In this document: positions 1 to 9,028 of the stretch, one piece after another | Numbering within the stretch: position 1 is the stretch's first letter | How the letters are laid out: each line of letters begins with the position of its first letter | NCBI GenBank assembly: GCA_900313905.1 | Contig: OMTG01000068.1 | Location: forward strand, 1-38,185 | Source: an uncultured Actinomycetes bacterium | Lineage (GTDB): Bacteria > Actinomycetota > Coriobacteriia > Coriobacteriales > Atopobiaceae | DNA length: 38,185 nucleotides | Reading direction: 5' to 3' | Notes under the pieces: model-generated | Told to the model about the DNA's origin: nothing | What the model saw: the letters and a program-made list of their open reading frames with translations, nothing else | Databases searched by the model: none | Translations under genes and position numbers: made by a program

Positions 1-7
1 TAGAGTG

Positions 8-40
8 CGGTACCGCCTATAGATGATAGACGGTACCGCC
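8..40. repeat. 10-bp direct repeat with palindromic core at the CDF break
   Basis: CGGTACCGCC occurs at 8-17 and again at 31-40, 23 bp apart. Its core CGGTACCG is self-complementary, so the two copies are also inverted repeats. They sit exactly where the CDF reading frame is lost. They could be a small duplication scar, a recombination site or a sequence-edge artefact. Confidence 0.5.
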
Positions 41-57
41 AGAGGTTACTATTCAAA

Positions 58-846
58 GTGGCAGACTATTCGGTCCTGACGCTCGTCCTCGTGGCTGCGG
101 CTGTGGCCGTGAAGCTCATCCTAGGCAGGTATGTGAAGCATCAGGGCGAGCGCACATCCTCCGATGCCCTTGTGGCATCGGGGTCTGACGCCCTCTTCGA
201 TGCGGTCCTCTCCGCATCCACTCTGGGCGCAGCCCTCATCTACATTATCTGGGGCATCTCGATCGAGTCCTGGGTTGCCGCCATCATCTCTGTCGTGATC
301 GTGAAGGCCGGCATCGATATGCTGAAGGAAGCCCTCTCCGAGATCCTGGGCAAGCGCATCAGCGGCGACCTTGCCCATACCATCAAGGAGACCGTCCGCG
401 AGGATCCCGATGTTATGGGTGCCTATGACCTGCTGCTCCACTCCTATGGTCCCGAGACGCTCGTAGGCGACATCCACGTGGAGGTCCCTGACACCATGAG
501 CGCAGGCCAGATCGACGAGATGACAAGAAGGATCCAGGCGGCAGTCTTCCAGAAGACCGGAGGCGAGGTCATCCTGGCCACGGTCGGCATCTACTCGCAC
601 AACTCCTCTGGCCAGGCCTCCAGCATCGAGAAGCAGGTGACCGAGATGGCTCTGTCAGAAGAGCATGTGACGCAGATCCATGGCTTCTATCTCGATTGCG
701 AGAACCAGCTCATCACCTTCGATATCGTGGTGGACTTCGATGCACCCGACCGCATGGCCGTGCACGACGAGGTGCTGGAGAAAGTCAGGAAGGCTTATCC
801 GGCCTACACGGTGCGCATCACCCTCGACTCAGATGTGAGCGACTAG
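58..846 (+). pseudogene. Cation diffusion facilitator (CDF) family transporter, N-terminally incomplete
   Basis: This is the rear half of a CDF metal/proton antiporter, an inner-membrane exporter of divalent metals. The 262 visible residues begin with a hydrophobic helix, then G-R-Y-V-K and the segment S-D-A-L-x-A-S-G-S-D-A-x-x-D, which resembles the later membrane helices carrying the second metal-site Asp. Another helix and a soluble C-terminal part of about 170 residues follow, seemingly two cytoplasmic dimerisation-like domains in a row. The first two or three membrane helices of a normal CDF are absent. All three forward frames are closed just upstream (TAG at 1-3, TAG at 20-22, TGA at 24-26), so the gene cannot simply continue to the left. 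The GTG at 58 is only the first possible start and has no convincing ribosome site. It is probably a disrupted gene. Family call fairly sure, pseudogene status likely. Confidence 0.7.
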
Positions 847-869
847 CACTCGACAAAGAAAGGGTATCA

Positions 870-910
870 AGCAGTGCCATATCCGCACCTGCAGATATGG
901 CACTGCTCTT
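870..910 (+). terminator. Terminator after the CDF gene
   Basis: AGCAGTGCCATATC (870-883) pairs perfectly with GATATGGCACTGCT (894-907) across a 10-nt loop and is followed by CTTT. The 14-bp stem lies 23 bp after the CDF stop codon. Confidence 0.75.
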
Positions 911-940
911 TACTCTATATCAAGATAAGACTGCCTTGGC

Positions 941-987
941 TTGACAATACCGTACACGTCATATTGTCCGTCTTAACTCAATACCGT
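941..987. repeat. Mixed inverted and direct repeats just beyond hsdS
   Basis: GACAATA (943-949) is mirrored by TATTGTC (962-968). CAATACCGT occurs at 945-953 and again at 979-987, 34 bp apart. The cluster sits at the 3' border of the restriction-modification genes, between them and the CDF terminator. Its function is unknown; it could be a protein-binding site or an old island junction. Confidence 0.35.
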
Positions 988-994
988 GTGACAG

Positions 995-2251
995 TTATTC
1001 GACCCGAACCTGTCCATTCATGAGCATAGGCAGCAAGAAGTTGCGAAGATACTGAAGCTCATGATTTTGGCTCTGAAGCGTCCATCGATATTCGTAGAGC
1101 AAATCAAGGTAATCAGCCAGAGCGCCTATCTCATCCATGTTCTGCGGCACAGCAACTTCAAGATTAAGGATGTCCGATGGATCAATTGAAGGATATGATG
1201 AAGTGCTTGAAATCGCAATTGCCTGCAAATACTTTAACACTGCCTTCTGCGTCAGAAAGAGATACAGGACAGAACTGAATCGGGCTCCAACGCGAGATGT
1301 AATGACAGCAAAGCCTGTTGATACCACGACATTTGGCGCCACATGTTTGAGCATCCCAAAGTGACATTGGTCCGGTCTTACGGTAGAAAACAAAATGTCA
1401 TTATCCTTAACCGGTCTCTTTGCTCGACTAGGAAACTCTTCTCGTCGATTTAAAACTTGGTAATCAGCAAGATTGTTGTTCGTCAGTCCGCTTGTATCGA
1501 GATACAAAATTGACTCCGGCAGCTCTGCAAACTGTCTCTCATTACATGAAACAAGACTTCCGAATGTTCGGGCCTTCCATCCTGCAGGAATTTCATGCTT
1601 GAGTTTGTCGTTCCAGGCCATCGCACCGCCACTAGACCGATATGGGCGGCCATCAACATCGGGAAAATCGAATCGCACAAACCATTCGTCATACACGAGT
1701 CGAGCCGTAGTTTCCAGCTCAGCCATGAGCTTGCGGTTGTTCTCAATCTTGTCATCAATCGTCTTCAGCAGAAGACCGGTACGTCGCTGTAGCCCCTTGT
1801 CTGGCAAATCAAGAGGGAGATCGCTTAGGATGTCCGTATTAATGTTTGGCATATTTGAGCCCACGGCATGCTGACGTATCCAGGTTCTGCTTTCTGGGCG
1901 GTTCAGATAGAAGGAAACAAACAGCGGATCAGCCTTACGTGCGTCAACCCGCACCCTGAGACAACCCGTGCCACAAAGGGCGCCGGCAGTATTTGCATCG
2001 ATGAAAGCATGTTTCTCGACATCACCCCGTCGCGCATATACAATGTCGTTCTCGACCGTCGCATAACGTGCTAGTCGGGCAGCATCTTCAGGACCAATAT
2101 GTGCTATTTCATCCAGTGAAAGTGTCCTGTCCCCAATATCCTGCGGCATGATGACTGGTGTTCCAATTGACACATAATCCTTCTTGTGGAGCATGCTCCC
2201 AAAAGGGCCAGTCACGATGTCTGCAATATCACCAAGCTTGACTTTACTCAA
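995..2251 (-). CDS. hsdS: Type I restriction-modification specificity subunit HsdS
   Basis: HsdS selects the DNA target of the type I enzyme: it recognises the two halves of a bipartite site and bridges the methylase and translocase subunits. The 418-residue product has the usual two-part plan. A first target-recognition domain starts at K-L-G-D-I-A-D-I-V-T-G-P-F-G-S. A conserved helical spacer follows, including T-I-D-D-K-I-E-N-N-R-K-L and Y-D-E-W-F-V-R-F. A second recognition domain starts at I-P-A-G-W-K and ends in another helical repeat. I place the start at a TTG (2251-2249), which has GGGAGG 7 nt upstream and overlaps the hsdM stop; a longer in-frame reading to 2320 would add residues that do not look like HsdS. 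It is the last gene of the hsdRMS operon. The bound sequence cannot be read from the protein. Confidence 0.9.
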   Translation of the reverse strand: MSKVKLGDIADIVTGPFGSMLHKKDYVSIGTPVIMPQDIGDRTLSLDEIAHIGPEDAARLARYATVENDIVYARRGDVEKHAFIDANTAGALCGTGCLRVRVDARKADPLFVSFYLNRPESRTWIRQHAVGSNMPNINTDILSDLPLDLPDKGLQRRTGLLLKTIDDKIENNRKLMAELETTARLVYDEWFVRFDFPDVDGRPYRSSGGAMAWNDKLKHEIPAGWKARTFGSLVSCNERQFAELPESILYLDTSGLTNNNLADYQVLNRREEFPSRAKRPVKDNDILFSTVRPDQCHFGMLKHVAPNVVVSTGFAVITSRVGARFSSVLYLFLTQKAVLKYLQAIAISSTSSYPSIDPSDILNLEVAVPQNMDEIGALADYLDLLYEYRWTLQSQNHELQYLRNFLLPMLMNGQVRVE

Positions 2252-3935
2252 AATGCAGCCTCCCAAGTTGGTCAGCAATCTCCTTCTGCAGACGCTCACC
2301 TTCCGCAAAGAGGCTTTCAAGAGCTTCGGTGTGCTTGGCTAGCTCAGCATCGAACTCAGCTGGCGTCATATCTACATATTCGATTTTCACTTCAAAGTAC
2401 TGACCTGCGCTAAAGGAATAATCCTTAGCCTCGATGTCCTTGTAGCTTGCAAGAACGCTAAAACCATCCTGCTCTTCACCATTGTTGAGCACACCTACAA
2501 TGCAATCGATCTCTTCATCGGAAAGAAAGGTGCGCTGGTTCTTGCCATCAACCTTGCGCTTCTCGCCGAGCTTGGAGGCATCCATCAACAATGCATGGTC
2601 ATAGTTCTTTGATGAGTCGATAAACACAATCGACACGTTGGTACCAGTATTTGCGAAGATGTTGCTTGGCATGCTAACCACACCGCGCAGCATATGATCA
2701 TCTATGAGTCGCTTCCGAATAGCCTTCTCTATCCTGCTTTTGGCAGTAAGAAACCCGGTCGGAACGACAACAGCAGCCTTGCCGCCAGGCTTTAAGCTTA
2801 CGAGAATGTGCTGAAGAAACATGAGGTAGATAGCCATGCCTTCAGGCTTCTTCTTGGGTATATTAGGCACCCCTGCCCAAAAACGTGATCGATAGGAGTC
2901 GCCTGATAGCGTGTCGCGCGTATCGGAGAAATCACTCTTGAAGGGCGGATTGCTTACGACGTAGTCGAACTGCTGAATGCTCTTCTTGTCACGAGTAAGG
3001 TGTCGAGGATTCAGAAGCGTATCATCATGCACCACATTGGGAAGCGAAGCCACCAGACCATTCAGTATGAGATTCAAGCGCAGGAATTCATTGGCTTTCT
3101 GGGAGCGGTCCTGCGTATAGATAGTACAGTTGCCCTCTCCTATCTGGTGTGCCACGGCAAGTACAAGCGTACCAGTGCCAGCTGCCGGATCGTAAACCGT
3201 CACGTTACTGTCGCCCTCTGGCACAAGGATGCGCGCCATGATGGTGGCAATGGAATGCGGCGTGAAATACTCGCCATAGGTGCCTGAATCCTTGTTGTAG
3301 TCGCTAATGAGGTACTCGAACACAGCAGCAAAGAAATCGTACTTCTGATCGAATGTCCGTTCGAATGAGAAGCGCGCAAGCCGGTCCACAAGCTGTTCAC
3401 AGAAACTGTCGCGGCGATTCTCCTCCACTATGAAGCGTGACACTCCGTTGAACAGGCGTATGGGCTGCCCTTCGCCTGTGCGCACAGAAAAAATCTCTAC
3501 ATTGTCGTCTGCAATGCCGTTGAGCGCGCCATCAAACGCCTCATGGAAGCTCTTCGCCTCAGCAAGCTTTCCGTCGTAGGCGCCCTCACCTGACTTGCCC
3601 TTGCGGTTGAACAGATATGAGAGAAGGTATTCGGGGCGTATTATGGCCACATTCGCCTCGAGCTTTCCCAAAAGCCTCTCACGCTGGGGCTCATCCATGG
3701 CCGTGTATGCCGCCTCTGCATCTTCTCCCAAACCGCCTGAGGTACGGAGCGCATGCAGAAAACGGTCGTTCAAGAACTTATAGAGGAATGCCTCGGTGAT
3801 GATCTTGTATTCAGAGCTGTCATTAGCGAGGCCAGCGTTGGCACAGACCGTCTTGAGCCCATCAATCATCGCTTTCGTGTCAGCCAGCACCTGTTGATCC
3901 ACAGGCTGCTCGAGCTGTCCCTCTTCTTTCGCCAT
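2244..3935 (-). CDS. hsdM: Type I restriction-modification DNA methyltransferase subunit HsdM
   Basis: HsdM is the N6-adenine methyltransferase subunit, transferring methyl groups from S-adenosylmethionine to adenines in the site chosen by HsdS. The 563-residue protein starts with the helical HsdM N-terminal domain (about 1-180). It then has the SAM-binding loop D-P-A-A-G-T-G-T-L (near residue 250) and the catalytic N-P-P-F (near 329), in the order typical of gamma-class adenine methylases. The C-terminal tail is predicted helical and would contact HsdS. The ATG at 3935 shares one base with the hsdR stop (TGATG), indicating translational coupling; a TTG one codon earlier is possible but unnecessary. 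The length is normal and no key residue is missing, so the enzyme should be active. Confidence 0.95.
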   Translation of the reverse strand: MAKEEGQLEQPVDQQVLADTKAMIDGLKTVCANAGLANDSSEYKIITEAFLYKFLNDRFLHALRTSGGLGEDAEAAYTAMDEPQRERLLGKLEANVAIIRPEYLLSYLFNRKGKSGEGAYDGKLAEAKSFHEAFDGALNGIADDNVEIFSVRTGEGQPIRLFNGVSRFIVEENRRDSFCEQLVDRLARFSFERTFDQKYDFFAAVFEYLISDYNKDSGTYGEYFTPHSIATIMARILVPEGDSNVTVYDPAAGTGTLVLAVAHQIGEGNCTIYTQDRSQKANEFLRLNLILNGLVASLPNVVHDDTLLNPRHLTRDKKSIQQFDYVVSNPPFKSDFSDTRDTLSGDSYRSRFWAGVPNIPKKKPEGMAIYLMFLQHILVSLKPGGKAAVVVPTGFLTAKSRIEKAIRKRLIDDHMLRGVVSMPSNIFANTGTNVSIVFIDSSKNYDHALLMDASKLGEKRKVDGKNQRTFLSDEEIDCIVGVLNNGEEQDGFSVLASYKDIEAKDYSFSAGQYFEVKIEYVDMTPAEFDAELAKHTEALESLFAEGERLQKEIADQLGRLHFE

Positions 3936-6900
3936 CAAGACGCCTTTCTCTTTTCCTCGAAGTACTCGCGCGAAATATCTCCTGCGACGCGGTCAATCGT
4001 GTCCATGGCTCCATCCACACCTGCATTGTCACATGATATGAGCACGAGCCTGCGCACCGTCCTCTTGAAGAACCCCTCATTGTCGAGAAGGTGCTCATTG
4101 TGCATCAGTTCGCCATCCGTTCCAGCTTTTACCTTTGACAATATGGTGAAAAGCTTCGCGGGACTCGTGGTAAGCGGCGGTGGAGTGCGCATTGCTTTCT
4201 TGTGCACACGCATGAACTTCATGTCGCCGCCATATTTCTTGGCAAGCTGCTCATTGCGTCGATTCAGCTCGTCCATCTCCGCCTTGAGACGTTTGAGCTC
4301 CTCGATGCTCGCAACCATATCATCAGTGGTCATTTCCTCGATATCCATCTGGGAAAACTTCTCCCGGAGCTTATCGAGAAGGCTTACATACTCGGGATCC
4401 TTTGGATCACGATTGGAAGCGAAAGCAGCATAGGTCTTCCGCAGTCGACCTGTAAACTCGTCAGCCACAGCCAGTTCGTTCTCTCCGACATTCCTGAAGC
4501 TGAATTCAATCTGGTCAAGCAGGACATTCACAGCGCCAGTGGACATGTCTTGGAGCTTCATGGCTTCCTTGTAGTTGATGAGCTGGATGCGGTTATCCAC
4601 CTCACGCAGTAGCTCGCCAGCACGCTTGAGATCGAATTGTTCATACAGCTCTTCGTATCCGAGCATCTGAGCCACATTGCGAAGCTCTCGATAGCGTTTG
4701 AGAACGGCCCTCAACTCATAGAGATCGTGCTTGTCGTCAATGGCATTGATCTCGGCCTGGAATTCCACCACGTTGCCAGTCGTGTATGGGAAGAGCACAT
4801 CGCGGATGTGTGCAAGCTCCGTCTCCACCTGCGCAGGGTCTTCGAAGAGGCTGGAGTACTCTTTCGTTGCATCCCCGTACTCCTGCGTGAGTTCCGCAAG
4901 ATAAGTGCGGTTGGTCTTGTCGTACTCCTTGGTGATGTCAGCAAAGTCCACCACGTATCCGAAAGCCATATCCTTGTATGGACGGTTCACGCGTGTGAGG
5001 GCCTGCAGCAGGTTGTGCGCCTTGATTGTGCGGCAGAGGTAGAGCTTCTTCAAGCGCGGTGCGTCGAACCCGGTAAGCAGCATGTTGTACACGACGAGGA
5101 AGTCAATCGCTCCAGCCTTGAAATCATCCTGAATTTTCTCGCGTTCCTGCTTGGTACCCTCATCATGGAGCACAAGAGCACTCGAGAAATCCTGATCGAG
5201 CTTCTGCAGCTCAGCATAGATGGCACGCGCCTGTGCTGATGAATGTGCCACAATCATGGCGCCTATCGACTCGTCACCGAGAGCCACCTGGGACTGGATG
5301 TAGTCATCCACGATGTATTCCACCAGAGGGACGACATACTTCGGATGCTTGAACACATCCTCGGTCTTGACGAGCTTGTCAATCTCTCTGAGGTCGCGCA
5401 TGACCTCCTGCATCTTCACTCGGAAGCTGGTTTTAACGTCCTCACGCAGTAGGCGCAGCGTATAGCCGTCTGCGATGGACTGGTTATAGAAATAGGTATG
5501 GATATAGGGACCGAAGACTTTCTTCGTGTCGTTGTTCTTTTTCGTGCCCACGAGTGGCGTCCCCGTAAGAGCAAGCTTTACCGCGTCGCGATCGGAGGTC
5601 ACAAGGTTGGTGAGGAAAGCCCCTCCGTTCTTGTAGTCACGATGAGCTTCATCGATGAAGTAGGCGCGCTGTACGTCGAGGTCATAGTCATACCCTGAGA
5701 CACGAGCCTCTTCGGCAAACTTCTGTATGTTCACCACTGTGATAGCAGGAAGCTGGTCTGCTTCGACCGTACCTGTGGCATCGCCCGGTTCCTTGAGCGC
5801 CTTGGCGAAGCCTTCTCGAGAGTCGACAAGCGCCACATGCGCCCCACGCGCCTCGAACTCTTCCTTGGCCTGCGTGGCAAGCGACAGCCGGTCCACAATG
5901 AAGAAGAACCGTGATGCACGGTTCTGAGCGCTGTAATAGTCCCGCAGATAGCGCGTGAGCAGGAAGGAGAGCTCTGTCTTGCCACTGCCCTGCGTATGCC
6001 AGATTACACCCTTGCGTCTGCCGGCATCAAGCGTATCGCGCACGGCCAACGTAGCGAAGAGCTGGGGATAGCGCATGACGTGCTTCTGGAGCTCTTTCAC
6101 GCCCTGCTCATTCACTTTCTCGACGTAGCAGAAGCCATAGTGCAAGAGGAACAGCAGACGCTTTGGCGCAAGCAGTGACGTGATGATGCGGTTTGCTGGG
6201 GTCGCAGGGTCGATTGAGCTCATCCATTCCGGTGTCCCCCAGATCTGCGGCAGGTTGTTATCCTCCTGGATGTATTGCTCTGTATCTATATCACGAGGAC
6301 CAACATAAGCGGCAATCTCCTGCTGGCGCTGCTCGCGAAAGTGGTTGAACTTAACCTTGCCATAAGCGCTGCATGCATAGTATGAGCCTTGGATGGGCTT
6401 GCGGTCCGTATCGTCGTACTCCTGGTCGTTTGAGAAGAGCATCAGCTGCGTGATATTCACGAACCTGCGGAAGGCGGAATTGCGGAAACGTTCATGCATA
6501 CGGTCGCGCTCCGCCATAATGCCCTCACGGTTGTTCTGGCGTTTAGCCTCCATGAAGGCAAGCGGCATTCCGTTCACAAGGAAGATGATGTCGGGCCGGA
6601 AGTTATCCTCGCCGTTCTCGTATGGCAGCTCGGTAACCACCTGATAGGTGTTGTTCATGGGTTCTTCGAAGTCGATGAGCCGCAACCCTTCAATCCCTGC
6701 ATGGAGATAGCGAAAGAAAGCACGCCCAAGATCTTCAGAAGAAAGCGCCACCCTGAGTTGCTGGACGAGATAGGCGGCACGGCTATAGCTAATTGCTGTT
6801 CGGTTTATGCGTTCAATTGATGAACGGAACGCTTCATAGAAGATATTCGTTCCCTTGTCATAATCCACGCCAGGCTCGAGATCTCGTAAAGAGACATACT

Positions 6901-6973
6901 TGTAGCCCAAGCGGGTGGCATGGGCAATTGCCGGCAACTTCACATATGAGTCTTCCGGCCTTCCCATAGCCAT
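3935..6973 (-). CDS. hsdR: Type I restriction enzyme endonuclease/translocase subunit HsdR
   Basis: HsdR is the ATP-driven motor and nuclease of the type I complex, pulling in unmodified DNA and cutting far from the site. The 1012-residue protein has an N-terminal PD-(D/E)xK nuclease with R-P-D (Asp near 128) and E-A-K (Glu near 142, Lys near 144). Two helicase lobes follow: Walker A G-S-G-K-T (329-333), box D-E-A-H (441-444), then L-T-G-T-P and a motif VI-like region with A-L-T-R-V-N-R-P. A helical C-terminal part ends at the hsdM overlap. The ATG at 6973 has AGGGG about 7 nt upstream. All catalytic motifs are present and the length is normal. It is first in the hsdRMS operon, behind a recognisable promoter (7008-7036). 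Confidence 0.95.
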   Translation of the reverse strand: MAMGRPEDSYVKLPAIAHATRLGYKYVSLRDLEPGVDYDKGTNIFYEAFRSSIERINRTAISYSRAAYLVQQLRVALSSEDLGRAFFRYLHAGIEGLRLIDFEEPMNNTYQVVTELPYENGEDNFRPDIIFLVNGMPLAFMEAKRQNNREGIMAERDRMHERFRNSAFRRFVNITQLMLFSNDQEYDDTDRKPIQGSYYACSAYGKVKFNHFREQRQQEIAAYVGPRDIDTEQYIQEDNNLPQIWGTPEWMSSIDPATPANRIITSLLAPKRLLFLLHYGFCYVEKVNEQGVKELQKHVMRYPQLFATLAVRDTLDAGRRKGVIWHTQGSGKTELSFLLTRYLRDYYSAQNRASRFFFIVDRLSLATQAKEEFEARGAHVALVDSREGFAKALKEPGDATGTVEADQLPAITVVNIQKFAEEARVSGYDYDLDVQRAYFIDEAHRDYKNGGAFLTNLVTSDRDAVKLALTGTPLVGTKKNNDTKKVFGPYIHTYFYNQSIADGYTLRLLREDVKTSFRVKMQEVMRDLREIDKLVKTEDVFKHPKYVVPLVEYIVDDYIQSQVALGDESIGAMIVAHSSAQARAIYAELQKLDQDFSSALVLHDEGTKQEREKIQDDFKAGAIDFLVVYNMLLTGFDAPRLKKLYLCRTIKAHNLLQALTRVNRPYKDMAFGYVVDFADITKEYDKTNRTYLAELTQEYGDATKEYSSLFEDPAQVETELAHIRDVLFPYTTGNVVEFQAEINAIDDKHDLYELRAVLKRYRELRNVAQMLGYEELYEQFDLKRAGELLREVDNRIQLINYKEAMKLQDMSTGAVNVLLDQIEFSFRNVGENELAVADEFTGRLRKTYAAFASNRDPKDPEYVSLLDKLREKFSQMDIEEMTTDDMVASIEELKRLKAEMDELNRRNEQLAKKYGGDMKFMRVHKKAMRTPPPLTTSPAKLFTILSKVKAGTDGELMHNEHLLDNEGFFKRTVRRLVLISCDNAGVDGAMDTIDRVAGDISREYFEEKRKAS

Positions 6974-7274
6974 TCATCCCCTATCAGCTCGCAGAAACAT
7001 GTCAATAATTATACCCGCCTGCTATATATGCTGAAACTTGATGGCATGAGCCGATAAGATGGATGGCTGGTAATGGCCGCTGATGTCAACATCTGATTAG
7101 CGTTAGCCATTCCGTCAGACGTCATTCGAGAACCGGAGGCAAGCAGCAGAAACCAACGCAGGAAGAAGTGCCCAGCAGCGACGCAACCCTGCTTTAAACT
7201 TCTAAGCCACACTATCTACGAGGACGAATCTTGCCTTCCCTGCGCACGGGAGCTCGTGCATGTCATTGCAGCAA
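6974..7274. other. Spacer between hsdR and the upstream small ORF
   Basis: About 300 bp without a convincing gene. It holds the hsdR ribosome site and the TATAAT-type promoter; I see nothing else in the rest. Confidence 0.5.
7008..7036 (-). promoter_or_regulatory. Candidate promoter of hsdRMS
   Basis: On the minus strand a perfect TATAAT (7013-7008) is preceded by a 17-bp spacer and TTTCAG (7036-7031). It lies about 35 bp before the hsdR start codon, giving a short leader. The -35 box is weak. Confidence 0.5.
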
Positions 7275-7433
7275 TCATCGAAATGTGTGTACATATGCAA
7301 CCAGAGATACCTTCCCGTTCACCTGAGATGAGGTTTCCTGCGCAACAATGCAGCTGTTATAAGCCAGGATATATGACACAAACCGTGGATTGGCAACGTC
7401 ATGTGCAAGGAGGTCCTGAATGGTATTGGGCAT
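7275..7433 (-). CDS. Small ORF (52 residues) translationally coupled to the XRE-ImmA gene
   Basis: The ATG of this ORF (7433-7431) shares one base with the TGA stop of the XRE-ImmA gene (TGATG). It runs 52 codons to a TGA at 7277-7275. The product begins M-P-N-T-I-Q-D-L-L-A-H-D and contains a moderately hydrophobic stretch around residues 18-33; I do not recognise it. One-base stop/start overlaps also link hsdR to hsdM in this cluster, which favours a real coupled gene. The place directly behind an XRE-ImmA gene is where a toxin or partner is often found. It may equally be the remaining start of a longer, truncated partner, or chance. No function is assigned. Confidence 0.4.
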   Translation of the reverse strand: MPNTIQDLLAHDVANPRFVSYILAYNSCIVAQETSSQVNGKVSLVAYVHTFR

Positions 7434-8587
7434 CATACGTACATTCCCTCTCGCTGGAAGAACTCCTTGAAGCTCTTGGCGGAGAGTCCAGTAAGCTGAT
7501 AGGCATCGGAATAGAGCAGATACTCAGACTTCAGCGCTATGAAGATGGTCTCGGGGAAGCGCTCACCCAAGTGGTTCTTCTGCAGCGTATAGAAGCGAGG
7601 GCCACCGCCAGAGCTTCTATCCTTCTTGTGAACGAGAGCCTCATGAAGCCTGTCGTGATAATCATTGTAGCGTTCAGTGAACTCAGCCCAGCTTATGTGC
7701 CCAAGATCTCTGGCACGCCTCAGAATGACAATCTCGGAGACCTTGGTGAGCCTTTCCAGCTCTTCGATAGCCTCATCCTTCCCCATTGCATCAAATGTCT
7801 GATGCACGAGCGCAGCAGGAACAAGAAACTCGGCAGCGACAGCATCGCAGTCGGATTCCATCTTCCCACCAGAGAAGCCGAGCCCGATGTCATCCACACC
7901 AGACTCCCCGAATAGCAGGTGTGCAAACTCATGCGCAAGCGTGAAAAGCTGCGCAGAGCTGGCATCATTCGTATTGATGAAGATGACCGGTGCATACTCG
8001 TCCGAGAGCACGAAGCCACGGAACTCATCCACCCGAAGCGGCCGGTTTGTGCTGTTGCCCACATAGCTGCCCGCGTAGACGCAGACGCCAGTACGTTCAA
8101 TCGCCTCACGAAGCGTTCGTACCGCTTCATCTCTCTTCAGGCTTCTGGCCCAAGCAGGATCCAAAGCCAGCAGAGCACGCATCTTTGCTGCACAGTCTGC
8201 CCTGTCCATGTCTTTGCACGAACCAATGAATTCCAGCTTGTCCGCGTCTTCATCCACGAGGAAGCCATGCAGCCAGTCCTGACGGCTGAGGGACTGGTTG
8301 ATCACATCGTAGAGCTCTGGACTTGGCTCTTTGGGACGTTTGGAGTCAAGTGTCCGGAAGTCAGGAATCTGCAGAGACAGCTGCGGGACGTCCTCCTCGA
8401 AGAAATAGGGGACGAGCACATGCGTAGCCTTGGCAAGCTTCTCGAGCTGCTTGGCGGAAGGCCCTTTGCCCTTCCCTGCAATCCATTGAGCCACACGAGG
8501 AGAAACGCTGCTCCTGAGATCTTCTGGGCTCTTCCCGCAGCGCTTGAGCGCCCACTCGATGACGCGAGGATTGACCGTATCTCTCAT
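7433..8587 (-). CDS. XRE-type regulator fused to ImmA/IrrE-family metallopeptidase
   Basis: The 384-residue protein has an N-terminal helix-turn-helix region (about 5-55, including S-P-R-V-A-Q-W-I-A-G). A ImmA/IrrE (COG2856) zinc peptidase domain follows, with H-E-F-A-H at about 219-223 and a downstream A-A-E-F-L-V-P segment supplying the third ligand. Members of this family cleave or bind repressors and antitoxins, and control mobile elements, stress responses or toxin-antitoxin pairs. I chose the ATG at 8587, which has GGAGG 8 nt upstream; an ATG eight codons earlier is pressed against its purine run. It lies upstream of hsdR in the same direction and may regulate the cassette. The catalytic motif is intact. 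The true substrate is unknown. Confidence 0.88.
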   Translation of the reverse strand: MRDTVNPRVIEWALKRCGKSPEDLRSSVSPRVAQWIAGKGKGPSAKQLEKLAKATHVLVPYFFEEDVPQLSLQIPDFRTLDSKRPKEPSPELYDVINQSLSRQDWLHGFLVDEDADKLEFIGSCKDMDRADCAAKMRALLALDPAWARSLKRDEAVRTLREAIERTGVCVYAGSYVGNSTNRPLRVDEFRGFVLSDEYAPVIFINTNDASSAQLFTLAHEFAHLLFGESGVDDIGLGFSGGKMESDCDAVAAEFLVPAALVHQTFDAMGKDEAIEELERLTKVSEIVILRRARDLGHISWAEFTERYNDYHDRLHEALVHKKDRSSGGGPRFYTLQKNHLGERFPETIFIALKSEYLLYSDAYQLTGLSAKSFKEFFQREGMYV

Positions 8588-9028
8588 TGTGGCAGCCTCC
8601 CTCCCAGACATCCTTCAATGCTGTATTTTCCGCAAATCGCATCTAACAGGCAATATCGCTTAGTATTAATGGCATGAGCTTCGCTGAATTCATGGTCTCT
8701 ATATGGGCCCATGCCAGTTCCGAATCGCCCGTTTCAGTTGATCGGTATTGTCCCCCTCCGAGAGCAGCCTTATCTCATGTTTGGATCATCGAATTCAATC
8801 CGAACTACACCGTGCGGAGCTGGTCTAACAGTCAATCCGGGAACCGCACGCTGTGACACGTCCAGCAAGCCTGCTTGACCATGCAGCAAAATCGTTGTCT
8901 CTTCCCATCCGCTTCAATGGGGCGAGACACGCAACATCGTATGGTGAACTGAGGATACTTATATCTGTGCAGATGCTGCCGCTCTGAAGATGCATGTATG
9001 GTTATCTCTGCATCTCGGGCAACGCATC
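8588..9028. other. Intergenic region between GIY-YIG and XRE-ImmA genes
   Basis: About 440 bp with no supported gene. Only a weak 6-bp hairpin is visible (GTGCGG near 8813 with CCGCAC near 8845). The promoter of the XRE-ImmA gene should lie in 8600-8690, which is AT-richer, but no clear -35/-10 pair stands out. Confidence 0.4.
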
